Part shown: positions 12,643 through 19,677 of the stretch, piece by piece
How positions within the stretch are numbered: the stretch's first letter is position 1
Layout of the letters: each line of letters starts with the position of its first letter
DNA from: Saccharina japonica
Lineage: Eukaryota > Sar > Phaeophyceae > Laminariales > Laminariaceae
Direction of reading: 5' to 3'
Length of the DNA: 64,000 nucleotides
Assembly (NCBI GenBank): GCA_008828725.1
Contig: MEHQ01001225.1
Coordinates: 1-64,000, forward strand
The notes under the pieces: generated by a model
Told to the model about the DNA's origin: nothing
Seen by the model: the letters and a program-made list of their open reading frames with translations, nothing else
Database searches by the model: none
Translations under genes and position numbers: made by a program

Positions 12643-14977
12643 GCTGTGAGATCAAGGATTTCGTCAAAACTCATCTTTGCAAGCTGTGTGTGATATATAC
12701 TTCCATCGTGCGTATCTCGTACCACGTCCGGGTTTCATATGACCTGTGATGGCATCGCGTAGGATGTATGTACATCCTGTATACTATGGGGAGAACAATC
12801 TGAAGCACCAATGTATAGCTTGTCACTCGTCACCCACCTCAGAAGTGAGCGAAACCCCCGCACCGCTCAGGACGGCCTCGTCGGATGTCGACCCATGGCC
12901 AGACTCAGAGCTCTGACGAGAGGACAGAGGACCAGACCGATGAAACGGTAACAACAGAGGACCACGAACGAAAAAAAAAAAAAGAGAGAGAGAAAAGAGG
13001 TGTGGGTGGGGTCAGCTTTTAACCTTAACAAATAACCCTCCATAACAGTAAATAGTAAATAGGGGGAGCGGAGAGAAATAGAGAAAAAATAAATAATAAA
13101 AAAATGAGAGGGGTCGTTCGAGCAACCAACCCTACGGTATTATTTTGGTATTTTCGTATCAATAAAAAATCACCCTTACTAGTTCTGTTTTAGCTCTACA
13201 TACGGTATTTTCGTATCGATAAAAATCCCCATTCTTTTGTCTTGTTTGGGATTGGGGCAAATGCCTCGCCCGTTCCCCGTCGCTCGAGGAGCACATCTAT
13301 CTCTTATCAACACCATTTTGGTATACATCTTAACCGGTTCTGGTGCGTACTAATCAGTACACGGCACTGGCATAAACTGCCAGTACAAAACATACCAGTG
13401 CATGATACCGGTATACACTGCCAGTACAGTACAAAATTTACCCGGTAAATGATACTGGTACGATAAAAGCTGCCGGTAAAAACACCACCTCGTCTTCTCG
13501 TATGATATATATATCTACAGGTATTCGTTTTTAAACGCAAATTTTGAAGAAAAAAAAAAAAACTCACCCACCCCTTCGTCTGGATCAATCCATACAAATA
13601 CTGGCACCACAGCAGACACTGGTATATACAACATTAAAAAAAAAAGAACCTTCCAGTGTATATATGTACAACAAAACGTTCGTATTAACACAAATGTGTA
13701 AGACTTGAACGTAGGGAATTTGGGGTTCGTGGAGCATTGAATCTTAACATACATGGAAGGCATTTTTGTTATTCCCGACATATGCATATATATATCTATA
13801 ATAATATATTAGTATATTTCGAAGTATATTACATATAGTTTAGGGAGGTAAGGTTAAAAAAAGAGAGAACTTACCTACCCTAGGTAGCAAAATGGGGGCG
13901 TTAGTGGGGCAAGAACGAAAAAAACGGGTAGTGCGCGGGAGGTGTGCGAGGTGGCGTAAGGAGGGGGGGGGGGTTGGCGGTGGAGTTCCTAAGCGGGCGT
14001 TTCGGAATGTTTCTTCCCCTGGGAGCGGCAGGGAAGCTTGCCGGAGGACGCGCCGCCGACGGAAGTTTTGGAGCGGCCGAAAAAGGGGGGGTGGGGCGTG
14101 GACGAGAGGGATTTAGCGATTCATTCCCTGAGAAGCGGCATAGCAAAGTAGGGCAGCACTCGCACAGGAATGGAGCGGCGGACGAGAGTCGGGGGGGGGG
14201 GGGGGGGGGGGCGTACTCATTTGTTGCTTGCCTTAGTCATTTGACCATTGACCACGCATCCCTTTCGAGACGGAGCACCGTTCCTACTCCTAATAGAGAC
14301 ACCTCCAACACTTGGGCACTCATTACGCTGTTTCCATGTATTACAAAGAAACTTCTTGCTGATCTTATCCCCTTCCTGTTTCGCCGCTGTACTTCATTTT
14401 CATGCATGGCCGTAGTCGTATCACCCCATAGTGGGGGGAGGGGTACTCGATATTCATGCATGGCCGTACGAGTAGTCGTACGACAGTTTTTTTTCCAGCA
14501 AAGACAACGGTTACACATATAGAGAGTGCTTGCTTGATAGCCGTATCTATTGCAAGCTGCAACGTGAAAGAAAGAAAGAAGAAAATAAACACAGGAAATA
14601 CATACGACCAGGTAAGCAACGAAAATGAGAAGAAATAGCGAAGGACACCAAAAAAAGTGAAAAACAACAAAAATACAAAAACAAAAAACAAAACGCACGA
14701 ACGAAAAAACAGACAGGCAACCAGACAACCAAACCAATCGAACAAACAAACAACAAGGAAACGGGCAACAGACAAAAACAGGAAACTAAGACAAAGAAGC
14801 AAAAAAGGAGCCAAAAAGAAGCAAACAAGAACAAACCCCACCAGAAAACATGGTACGATATCACGGCGCAAGTGAAAACATCCTTCAGAGTCCAAGCTCC
14901 CCTCACCACCCGCAGCAGGCAAAACATGGCGAGCACAAACGAGAAGCGCAACATGCGGGCGCAAACAACTTCGACAA

Positions 14978-15015
<38 letters not shown>

Positions 15016-18000
15016 GCTCTGAAAAAAAAGAGGCACCTTCGTAACCAAAAGACGAGAAGGCGTCGACCCAACCCAACCCAACCCAACCCTAACCCTAACT
15101 TCAACCCTAGTCCAGGTTAAGGCTCGACCCGAGCGTGGTTTCGTCGCGCGTTTTGAACAATCTGAAGAAAAAAAACGTGCGGACCACCACAACAAAAACC
15201 GCAATATGTATTGGTGCTTTATCTGGTACGACTTGTTTGCCAAGAACACAGTAGTAAAGGCTATATACTGAAAAAAACACAGTATTCGACCGGCGGGGCC
15301 GGCTCAAAAACAAATACAAATAACAAAAAAAGCATAACATTGAACAAAAAAGGGGGTATTTCCCGCTACTTATACCAATAATACCACAGAACAAGAAAAT
15401 AAAACAAAGAAACAAAACAAAACAAAAACAACCAAAAAAAAAAAGGAACAAAGAAAAAAACAAAGGAAAAAAACAACAACAACAACCAACCAACCAACCA
15501 ACCAATCAACCCACCGAACAAACAAACAAACACACAAACAAACGAAACAAAACAAAGCGGAACAACCAACAACAACAACAAAAAACGTACCGCCNNNNNN
15601 NNNNNNNNNNNNNNNNNNNNNNNNNNNNNNNNNNNNNNNNNNNNNNNNNNNNNNNNNNNNNNNNNNNNNNNNNNNNNNNNNNNNNNNNNNNNNNNNNNNN
15701 NNNNNNNNNNNNNNNNNNNNNNNNNNNNNNNNNNNNNNNNNNNNNNNNNNNNNNNNNNNNNNNNNNNNNNNNNNNNNNNNNNNNNNNNNNNNNNNNNNNN
15801 NNNNNNNNNNNNNNNNNNNNNNNNNNNNNNNNNNNNNNNNNNNNNNNNNNNNNNNNNNNNNNNNNNNNNNNNNNNNNNNNNNNNNNNNNNNNNNNNNNNN
15901 NNNNNNNNNNNNNNNNNNNNNNNNNNNNNNNNNNNNNNNNNNNNNNNNNNNNNNNNNNNNNNNNNNNNNNNNNNNNNNNNNNNNNNNNNNNNNNNNNNNN
16001 NNNNNNNNNNNNNNNNNNNNNNNNNNNNNNNNNNNNNNNNNNNNNNNNNNNNNNNNNNNNNNNNNNNNNNNNNNNNTGTCAAACCTTACAAAGTCGGTTT
16101 AATAAAAAATATAGTTGGGGGGGGGGAATGTTGAAAAAAAAATACGAGCATGTATCACATGTACGTGCGGAAGAATACTTCCGGGTGTTACGGGCTTTGT
16201 CCGGACATCTGCTGCACGCGCCACATAAAGTTGGTTTGAAAAATAGTTGGGGCCGAAAAAAAAGGTTAAAAGATTACAGTACGCCGTACGGAATACCACT
16301 ATTAATATTACGGGGGACCATAGTAAACAAGAACGAAATATTAGGTCCCTATTGGACCAAATATTGTGAGTCAAAAATAGGGAAATGTGTAAGTTTTTTT
16401 ACGTGTACCTTATAGGTCCCCTACTGGACCAAATTTTGTTAGTAAAAATAGGGAAACACAACATGTAAGTTTTTTACGTGTACCTTATAGGTCCCCTACT
16501 GGACCAAATATTGTTAGTAAAAATAGGGAAATATGCAAGTTTTTTATGTGCACCGTGGCTCCCATTTACTCTTAGGCCCCTCCGTAACAGCGTACATACC
16601 TCCGTGCGGACCGCTTCGACGCAATCGAGCGACAACTGCCGCTGCGAGCTGGGGTGGTGGTGCAGCTGGGAGTCCGCCTCCGACCGGAACGCCTCGGCCT
16701 CCTCCTGGTCGTGAAAGTACGACAGGTGCCCGTCCTGCGTATGATAAACGGTGTGGTACATAGACGCGCAGAAAGGGACGACAGGCAATCAAAACGATGC
16801 ATTAATCATTTGTTGGACACCGCGAACGGAGGCGGTTTCGGCCCTGTCTCGTCATACACTGCACTGCAAAACGTGTCCTACTCAAAACCAACCAACCCAC
16901 AAACCATACAAACATTTTTATTTTTTTTTAAGGGCTGTTCACGGGTTGGGGTCAAACCTCGCGGGTCAGGTCGGGTCGGATCGGGATGGTAAAAAACGGA
17001 GACTCGACCCTATCTGTGATATTTTTTTAAACCTCCTGACCCCTAACCCTAACCCTAACCCTACCCTACCCTACCTTACCCTAGCCCTACCCTACCCTAC
17101 CTTACCCTACCCTACCCTACCCGACCCGTGAGAGTTAAAAAAAAAAGTCCCTATACCAGACCCGCGGGGTCGGGTCATGACACCAGTGAAGAGCTCTAAA
17201 AAACAAAATCAACAAACCCCATAAATCAACGAATCGACGACGACGACGAACCTTGAGCAGGAACCACCGCCTGCGCCACGTCCCCGTTGTTCTGCTCTGT
17301 CGCTGCAGGTGCCCTTCGCAGTGAATCTGTCTCAGGTGGCGCTCGTAGCCCTCCAGACTGCGGGGCACGAAGTAGCTGCGCGACAGCTGCCGCGATATCG
17401 GCTTCCCCTCATCCACAGCGGCTGAGATTGGAGGAGATGGGGGGGGGGAGGTGGGGGGGGGGGGGGTGTACTTCATTTCATGCATGGCTCGTAGTCGTAT
17501 GACCATAGACCCTCGCATCCCTACAATGCCGGGACGGAGCATGCGGGTTTTCACCGACCAGGCAGACATTGCTAGCACCAAGCGCGAAGCGCCGTGAGGT
17601 GTTGGGCGAGTCGTATGAAGGTGACTCATCCTACTAGTGCGTGGGGGGGGGGGTGTACTCATGTCGTGCACGGCCGTAGTCGTATGACCATAGACCCTCG
17701 CATTCCACTACAATGCCGGGACGGAGCACGTTGGGTTTTCACCAACCAGGCAGACATTGCTTGCACCAAGCGCGAAGCGCCGTGAGGTATTGGGCGAGTC
17801 GCATGGAGGGTGAGCTGCATCCTGCTAAGAACCGCCTCTGAGGCGGACTTGCATATGGATGACAGCTTCAATGAGTTAATTTAATTTCTGGCGTGGCCAC
17901 TTCCTGAGACAGCAATGAGAGCACTATGTAACTGCCTCGCGGGTGCCTTACCATATACACACTACGTGATACGATCATTCCCCTTGTGCGGAGCAAAGGT

Positions 18001-18762
18001 TCTCCACCCCGCACAAATTATCTAACAAGACCGCCAGCTTTGGTGACCGCCAAAAAACAAAAGTACCCTGGTTGTCTAGCTCACGCAGTGAGAGGCGTGT
18101 TTTACAGCGTCGTTGCCAACCGACGCCAACCCAACCTACAAATATATCATAAATGGGGGGGGTTGGAGAGGGGGGGAGGCAATATAGCTATATGTTATGG
18201 GTAATATGTCATGCATGGCCGTAGATGTGGGGGGAGGGGGGTAGGGGTGGAGAAGGGCGGGGGGGGGGGCGTTACAATTTGCGCTATATAGTATATACCA
18301 TGACATGTGTAAAACTCGAACACGGCTTCCCCCTCGAACGTAGCGGCTGGTATTGGAGGCGGTGTGGGAAGGGGGAGGGGGTGACGATTTGCGGTCTTAG
18401 TGCCCTAATAGTATATACCGTTACATGTGAAAAACCCGATTACGTTTCCGAAAAAATAAAACTTCCACGTACACAACCACCACCAACTTGCCTGGACGCA
18501 TCAACCCCTTCCTTATGGCCATCGCCGCAGTCCCCTTCTTGGTACCGCCTCCCCCGTTTCCACCGCCGCCACCAATATCCCGATTTCTCGACCCTCCCGG
18601 AGCATGTCCCGACCCGCGACCCTTCTTGCCCCCCGCAGAAGAACTAGAAGCATCTGATGCAATGCCCATGGCAGAAGTCGAGTTAGCCGCGGTGGTGCCG
18701 GCGGAGGTAGCTGTGGCTGTGGCAGGACCCCCGGTGAACGGAGGGATGCGTAAACCCGACAT
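665..18762 (-). CDS. PH domain-PP2C protein phosphatase (multi-exon, 3' end beyond window)
   Basis: Seen: exons 18762-18492, 17421-17252, 16734-16600, one in the sequence gap (ending 15591), 9081-8979, 6974-6776, 5362-4936, 3140-3043, 1917-1434 and 783-665. The reading frame carries across every junction that can be tested. Domains in order: a Gly/Ser/Thr-rich N-terminus (residues 1-90), a PH domain beginning near residue 129, a low-complexity linker with two KY[IV]PPA motifs, then PP2C motifs QEDRFCV, FFGVYDGHCG and SGTTVLVAL. Known of the family: PP2C/PPM enzymes are Mg/Mn-dependent Ser/Thr phosphatases whose acidic motifs bind the metals; PH domains bind phosphoinositides or proteins at membranes. 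Inferred: a membrane-recruited signalling phosphatase. Oddities: about 105 residues of Ser/Pro/Gly sequence separate two catalytic motifs that are normally near neighbours. The remaining PP2C motifs lie left of base 1. More exons may exist between 15591 and 9081. Confidence 0.85.
784..1433. other. PP2C intron with A-rich and GGGAT-rich tracts
   Basis: Between two exons. It holds AAAAG-rich sequence, GGGATGGGAT-like repeats (838-1010), a poly(A) run (1163-1181) and a CCCA-rich tract (1409-1434) touching the splice donor. No gene is seen. Confidence 0.6.
1434..1917 (-). CDS. Exon of the PH-PP2C gene: PP2C motifs QEDRF and YDGHCG
   Basis: The acceptor is CTTCTCAG at 1925-1918 and the donor TGGAAG then GTGGGT. 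It spans 161 codons from phase 2 to phase 0. It begins REKQEDRFCV (metal-binding Asp) and ends GFFGVYDGHCGSEAVQYV...SFWK, with the Asp-Gly-His core. Between the motifs lies a long Ser, Pro and Gly insert that the compact PP2C fold does not need. Confidence 0.88.
2412..2985 (+). mobile_element. Poly(C)-tailed SINE-like element, nearly full length, plus chained fragment
   Basis: It starts directly after a C-tract (2400-2411). It carries the family's conserved parts in order: TTGGCGTCGGTTG, a GTGCGG/CCGCAC hairpin, a CCGCCTC/GAGGCGG hairpin, GCGCTTCGCGC, GGTGAAAACCCAACG and TCCCGGCATTGTAGG. The first tail is GAAGTACCCCC at about 2933, followed by a truncated second copy that ends GACATGAG then a C-tract at 2974-2985. 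No open frame is conserved between copies, so it is taken to be non-coding RNA-like. Confidence 0.8.
3043..3140 (-). CDS. Exon of the PH-PP2C gene: start of the PP2C domain
   Basis: It encodes AEEEAELEEGWTTASWGSCR and ends in phase 2 at ATCGTGCAG then GTGCGT. Joined to the next exon it gives GSCRREKQEDRFCV, the typical N-terminal strand and first acidic motif of PP2C. The acceptor side is a poly(G) tract with several possible AGs (start 3140 or 3146), so the left boundary is uncertain by a few codons. Confidence 0.65.
3265..3960 (+). repeat. G-rich intronic satellite, GGGTTGGGTT and GGGTGGGGTAGGATA units
   Basis: About 700 bases with extreme strand asymmetry: runs of three or four G separated by one to four bases, made of GGGTT, GGGGTAGATT and GGGGTAGGATAG units, ending in GGGGTTAGGG. 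It lies in an intron of the minus-strand gene, so the transcript carries the C-rich strand. Open frames across it are artefacts of the repeat. Confidence 0.9.
4174..4262. mobile_element. Stowaway-like small MITE, copy 1
   Basis: CTACCACTCTGTCCCCAAAT on the left and TGTATTTCGGGACATAG on the right. Relatives lie at 32689-32770 and about 61485-61565. The ends resemble, but do not match, plant Stowaway termini. Confidence 0.6.
4341..4576 (+). mobile_element. Poly(C)-tailed SINE-like element, 5'-truncated
   Basis: The 3' half of the family, starting just after a C-rich tract (4313-4339) and ending GAATGAAGTACCCC. Confidence 0.75.
4638..4918 (+). mobile_element. Chain of three truncated poly(C)-tailed elements (SINE, LINE tail, SINE)
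   Basis: A SINE tail ends in a C-tract at 4724-4732. It is followed at once by the last ~60 bases of the LINE (CGTCTCGAAAG...GCAACAAATGA), then by another SINE tail ending in a C-tract at 4900-4918. The chain ends 12 bases from a splice donor of the PH-PP2C gene. Confidence 0.75.
4936..5362 (-). CDS. Linker exon of the PH-PP2C gene, Gly/Ser/Pro-rich with coding minisatellite
   Basis: The acceptor is GGTGCAG and the donor AAGGAG then GTGAGG. It encodes 142 codons from VFELVGMDAELGLVDAG to PWAPAKKE, ending in phase 0. The middle (about 5018-5160) is a coding tandem repeat giving GGTSGVTGKGK-type units. Residue composition suggests a flexible, unstructured linker. Confidence 0.65.
5465..6045 (+). 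repeat. Minisatellite, ~60-bp units GGATCTGTACGATACAGCTC
   Basis: About ten diverged units of GATCTGTACGATACAGCTC, CTTGCACA and CATCTCACAAAGGC, in an intron. The unit resembles part of an interspersed repeat at 44113-44262 and 58290-58500 (GATCTGTATAGTACAGA, AACTCTCACAACGGC). The satellite therefore seems to be an internal expansion of that family. Confidence 0.85.
6268..6350 (-). mobile_element. SINE-like repeat A, truncated
   Basis: A poly(A) run (the tail in inverse) followed by CAGCTGTGAGATCGAGGATT and the rest of the 3' half. Confidence 0.7.
6510..6706. mobile_element. MITE with TTACGGGGGACCATAG ends, internal duplication
   Basis: The family starts TTACGGGGGACCATAGTAAA and ends with its inverse, with GTTAGTAAAAATAGG inside. 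Most copies are flanked by TA. This copy has a doubled inner segment. Confidence 0.7.
6776..6974 (-). CDS. Linker exon of the PH-PP2C gene, with KYIPPAMR and Ala-rich helix
   Basis: The frame reads VKAGGGGKYIPPAMR, then an Ala/Glu-rich helix and an acidic tail ending SGDE, with donor GTGAGT. It leaves phase 2, which the next exon completes as GAG. The acceptor chosen (CGGAG before 6974) is the one that matches the previous phase. It lacks an adjacent pyrimidine tract, so the start may be wrong or a small exon may be missing. Confidence 0.6.
7310..7510 (+). repeat. Interspersed repeat with internal telomere-like core, copy 1
   Basis: It shares ACGAGAAGGCGTCGACCCAA, a (CCCCAACC)n core, AGTCTAGGTTAA, GGCTCG, a GGACCACCACAA block and GGTACGA...TCAAGAACAC with 15046-15250. 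It is intronic. The family is unknown. Confidence 0.7.
8884..8971. mobile_element. 88-bp MITE with TTAACCC ends, at a splice donor
   Basis: The ends are TTAACCCATTCAGAACTG and, inverted, TTGACCCCTTAAGAGCTG. Relatives are at 11874-11958, 24922-25010 and 56493-56579. The CCC...GGG ends with partial TTAA flanks recall piggyBac-type elements (inference). The right end lies one base beyond the GTGAGT of an exon at 8979. Confidence 0.7.
8979..9081 (-). CDS. Linker exon of the PH-PP2C gene, with KYVPPARR motif
   Basis: The acceptor is CATAG at 9086-9082 and the donor GCAGAG then GTGAGT. It encodes 34 residues including EAMGLGRGMNVEPHSLLAA and PKYVPPARR, ending in phase 1. The KYVPPA motif recurs as KYIPPA in the next exon, which supports their being one protein. 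A small MITE begins two bases after the donor hexamer. Confidence 0.65.
9246..9410. mobile_element. Tc1/mariner-like MITE with CAGTACAGGACACC ends
   Basis: The inverted termini CAGTACAGGACACC and GGTGTCCTGCACTG are flanked by TA on both sides. CAGT termini with TA duplications are typical of the Tc1/mariner superfamily. There is no transposase frame, so it is non-autonomous. Confidence 0.75.
10021..10028 (-). terminator. Oligo-T Pol III terminator of the tRNA gene
   Basis: Eight T residues on the minus strand begin five bases after the discriminator base, the usual Pol III stop signal. Confidence 0.85.
10033..10106 (-). tRNA. tRNA-Met(CAU)
   Basis: The minus strand folds into a full cloverleaf. 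The acceptor stem is GGGGATA/TATCCCC, the D-arm GCTC/GAGC, the anticodon stem TTTGT/GCAGA with loop CTCATAA (anticodon CAT), and the T-arm GAGAG/CTCTC with loop TTCGAGC. A-box (TAGCTCAGTCGG) and B-box (AGTTCGAGCC) promoter elements are intact, and there is no intron. It lies inside an intron of the PH-PP2C gene on the same strand. An elongator Met tRNA is most likely. Confidence 0.92.
10337..10509. mobile_element. MITE with GTGGGTACCCCGATTTAAGA ends
   Basis: The inverted ends are GTGGGTTCCCCGATTTAAGA and its complement at about 10490-10506. The core (TGACAAGCCAAAACA, GCAATATAT, GCCGATTTGACC) is shared with 56448-56706. Confidence 0.7.
10750..11302. mobile_element. hAT-like non-autonomous element with a very long palindrome
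   Basis: Both ends are CAGGGCATTAATTAG (inverted), flanked by an 8-bp duplication GTACGTAC (10742-10749 and 11303-11310). CAGGG ends plus an 8-bp duplication are typical of hAT elements. Its left half (10750-11025) is a nearly perfect ~270-bp inverted repeat of TGTTGCGCGC-rich sequence with a C/G-run centre. One N follows at 11026, then a unique part with more TGTTGCGC repeats. No transposase is present. Confidence 0.85.
11421..11608. mobile_element. MITE with TAGTGGTCCCTTTAAAGTGC ends
   Basis: The inverted ends are TAGTGGTCCCTTTAAAGTGC and GCACTATAAAGGGACCACTA. Inside is GTGCCAAGCGATTCCACAGG, a motif also found in the array at 35531-36190 and in the 24098 element. Confidence 0.75.
11631..11752. 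mobile_element. TTACGGGGG MITE copy
   Basis: TAGTAAATATGGGACCAAAT on the left and TTTACTATGGTCTCCCGTAA on the right. Confidence 0.65.
11874..11958. mobile_element. MITE of the TTAACCC family
   Basis: Diverged copy with CATGCAGAACTGAAAA at one end and GGGACCAGTTCTTAAGG at the other. Confidence 0.65.
12606..12806 (-). mobile_element. SINE-like repeat A, near full length, (AAC)n tail
   Basis: The tail reads (GTT)n in element sense. The body extends to AGAACAATCTGAAGC. Confidence 0.75.
14191..14390 (-). mobile_element. Poly(C)-tailed LINE, 3' fragment with SINE scraps
   Basis: A G-tract at 14191-14211 then GCGTACTCATTTGTTGCTTG. After 14388 two short SINE tails follow (CATGCATGGCCGTAGTCGTA at 14402 and again near 14453). 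Confidence 0.75.
15046..15250 (+). repeat. Interspersed repeat with internal telomere-like core, copy 2
   Basis: Second copy of the repeat at 7310-7510, here with CCCTAACCCTAA inside. The poly(A) and T-rich hydrophobic open frames around it (14.3-15.3 kb) are low-complexity artefacts. Confidence 0.7.
15591..16076 (-). CDS. Hidden exon of the PH-PP2C gene, inside the assembly gap
   Basis: Only the last four bases (GGCG, 15594-15591) are visible, followed by a good donor, GTACGT (15590-15585). The position between the PH middle exon and the linker exons makes it likely that the PH C-terminal helix is encoded in the gap. The exon's upstream edge cannot be given. Confidence 0.45.
15595..16076. 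other. Assembly gap (run of N)
   Basis: An unsequenced run of N. Its left side abuts a splice donor on the minus strand; its right side is A/T-rich intron sequence. Confidence 0.99.
16308..16577. mobile_element. TTACGGGGG MITE with internal triplication
   Basis: The core block (GGACCAAATATTGTTAGTAA...GTACCTTATAGGTCCCC) is repeated three times with a ~75-bp period. The right end lies about 16 bases from an exon donor of the PH-PP2C gene. Confidence 0.75.
16600..16734 (-). CDS. Exon 3, PH-PP2C gene: middle of the PH domain
   Basis: The acceptor is ACGCAG and the donor CGGAG then GTATGT. The exon has exactly 45 codons, phase 0 to 0. It continues the PH fold with DGHLSYFHDQ, followed by a helical charged stretch and LSLDCVEAVRTE. 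The conserved Trp helix that closes a PH domain is not seen and should lie in the exon hidden by the gap. Confidence 0.8.
17040..17130 (+). repeat. Interstitial telomere-like array (CCCTAA, CCCTAC)
   Basis: CCCTAACCCTAACCCTAACC grading into CCCTA(C)-type units, in an intron of the PH-PP2C gene. Short TTAGGG pieces also lie at 23535, 24485, 43480, 43635 and 55265. Confidence 0.8.
17252..17421 (-). CDS. Exon 2, PH-PP2C gene: first strands of the PH domain
   Basis: The acceptor is CTCAG at 17426-17422 and the donor is CTCAAG then GTTCGT. The 170 nt take the frame from phase 1 to phase 0. The end, GHLQRQSRTTGTWRRRWF then LLK, is the typical first two strands of a PH domain (G-x-L...W..R-x-F). 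Confidence 0.8.
17467..17640 (-). mobile_element. Poly(C)-tailed SINE-like element, truncated, intron 1 of PH-PP2C
   Basis: The tail reads as a G-tract at 17453-17466, then TGTACTTCATTTCATGCATG and the 3' third of the family. It abuts the next copy. Confidence 0.75.
17643..18154 (-). mobile_element. Poly(C)-tailed SINE-like element, full length
   Basis: The best full copy in the window, with G-tracts (poly(C) in element sense) on both sides at 17643-17653 and 18155-18162. All conserved hairpin blocks are present. Confidence 0.85.
18492..18762 (-). CDS. Exon 1, PH-PP2C gene: start codon and low-complexity N-terminus
   Basis: The ATG at 18762-18760 has an in-frame TGA 15 bases upstream, which supports this start. 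The exon encodes 90 residues rich in Gly, Ser, Thr and Ala, starting MSGLRIPPF, with no signal peptide. It ends CCAG followed by GCAAGT, the typical form of a GC-AG donor, and leaves phase 1. This phase fits exon 2 exactly. Confidence 0.75.
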
Positions 18763-18841
18763 GATCCGCCCTGATCAATGGACGTACTCCTCCTGAGAAG
18801 TTGGGGTGCGGTATAGCAAAGAGTGGTGCAGGGTACGCGCA

Positions 18842-19280
18842 CAGCACAGAACGGAACGGAACAGTACAGCACAGCACAGCACAGCACAGCACGCCATACG
18901 AAAGCACAGCCGTACAGCACAGGAAGGGACAGCACAAAGAAGCACAGCAGGGCAGGGCAGGGCAGGGCAGGGCAGGACAGGACAGGACAGGACAGGACAG
19001 GACAGGGCAGGGCAGGGCAGGGCAGGGCAGGGCAGGACAGGACAGGACAGGACAGGACAGGACAGGACAGGGCAGGACAAGGCAGCACAGAAAAGCACAG
19101 CAGGACAGGACAGGGCAGGACAGGGCAGAAAAGCACAGCAGGACAGGACAGGACAGGACAGGACAGGGCAGGACAGGATAGGATAGGACAGGACAGGACA
19201 GGCAGCACAGGACAAAACAAAACAGCGCAGATCATAACAAATCAGTAACTCACAGCACAGCACAGCAGAGCAGCACGACA
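18842..19280 (+). repeat. CAGGA/CAGGG pentanucleotide satellite upstream of the PH-PP2C gene
   Basis: About 440 bases of (AGCAC)n, (GGGCA)n and (GGACA)n. It starts about 80 bases upstream of the start codon of the minus-strand gene. All three frames are open on both strands, which is purely compositional. Confidence 0.9.
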
Positions 19281-19394
19281 CAAGCAGCACAGCTTGCACA
19301 GAGTATTCGTAGCATATGTCAGCTGTTGGAACGAGAAACTGCATCAGTGCGTTCATCATAACAACGCATGCCCAATTGTAACCCGTAGTGAAAA

Positions 19395-19556
19395 AAATAG
19401 GGAAAAAAGCCAAAATCAGGTATACCTTGTCCCGTTAAGCCAAAATCAGGGATATACCTCGTAGTGAAGAAGCCAAAATCAGGTATACCTTGTCCCGTTA
19501 AGCCAAAATCAGGGATATACCTCGTAGGGAAAAATCAAAAGCAGGTATACCTTGTC
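19395..19556 (+). repeat. ~64-bp tandem repeat (AAGCCAAAATCAGGTATACC)
   Basis: Two to three units, each holding two alternating half-units (CAGGTATACCTTGTCCCG and CAGGGATATACCTCGTAG). Confidence 0.75.
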
Positions 19557-19602
19557 CAATAACAGGTACTCGTATAGACATACTTACGTTTGTCTTTCTC
19601 AG

Positions 19603-19677
19603 GAATTGCCCATCCCTGACCTCTCAGAGCTCCCACTTCGATACCGCCTCCTTCTATTACTTGAGTACTTGTCGGAG
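19603..19677 (+). CDS. Candidate coding exon (unknown protein)
   Basis: A very good acceptor (TTTGTCTTTCTCAG) opens a 25-codon frame, ELPIPDLSELPLRYRLLLLL then EYLSE, ending at GAG before GTTTCC, a weak donor. The sequence is leucine-rich and amphipathic, unlike the low-complexity frames around it. It would be transcribed away from the PH-PP2C gene. No family was recognised. Confidence 0.3.

Noticed and set aside
14365-15505. Long Phe/Val/Cys-rich minus-strand frames resembling a membrane protein
   Set aside because: They come from A-rich tracts read as T-rich codons. They overlap a LINE fragment and a repeat, and codon use is unlike the real exons.
18842-19235. Long open frames of 120-240 codons on both strands
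   Set aside because: Pure products of the CAGGA/CAGGG satellite: open in all frames, with repeated CPVLSCP- or GQDRT-type peptides.
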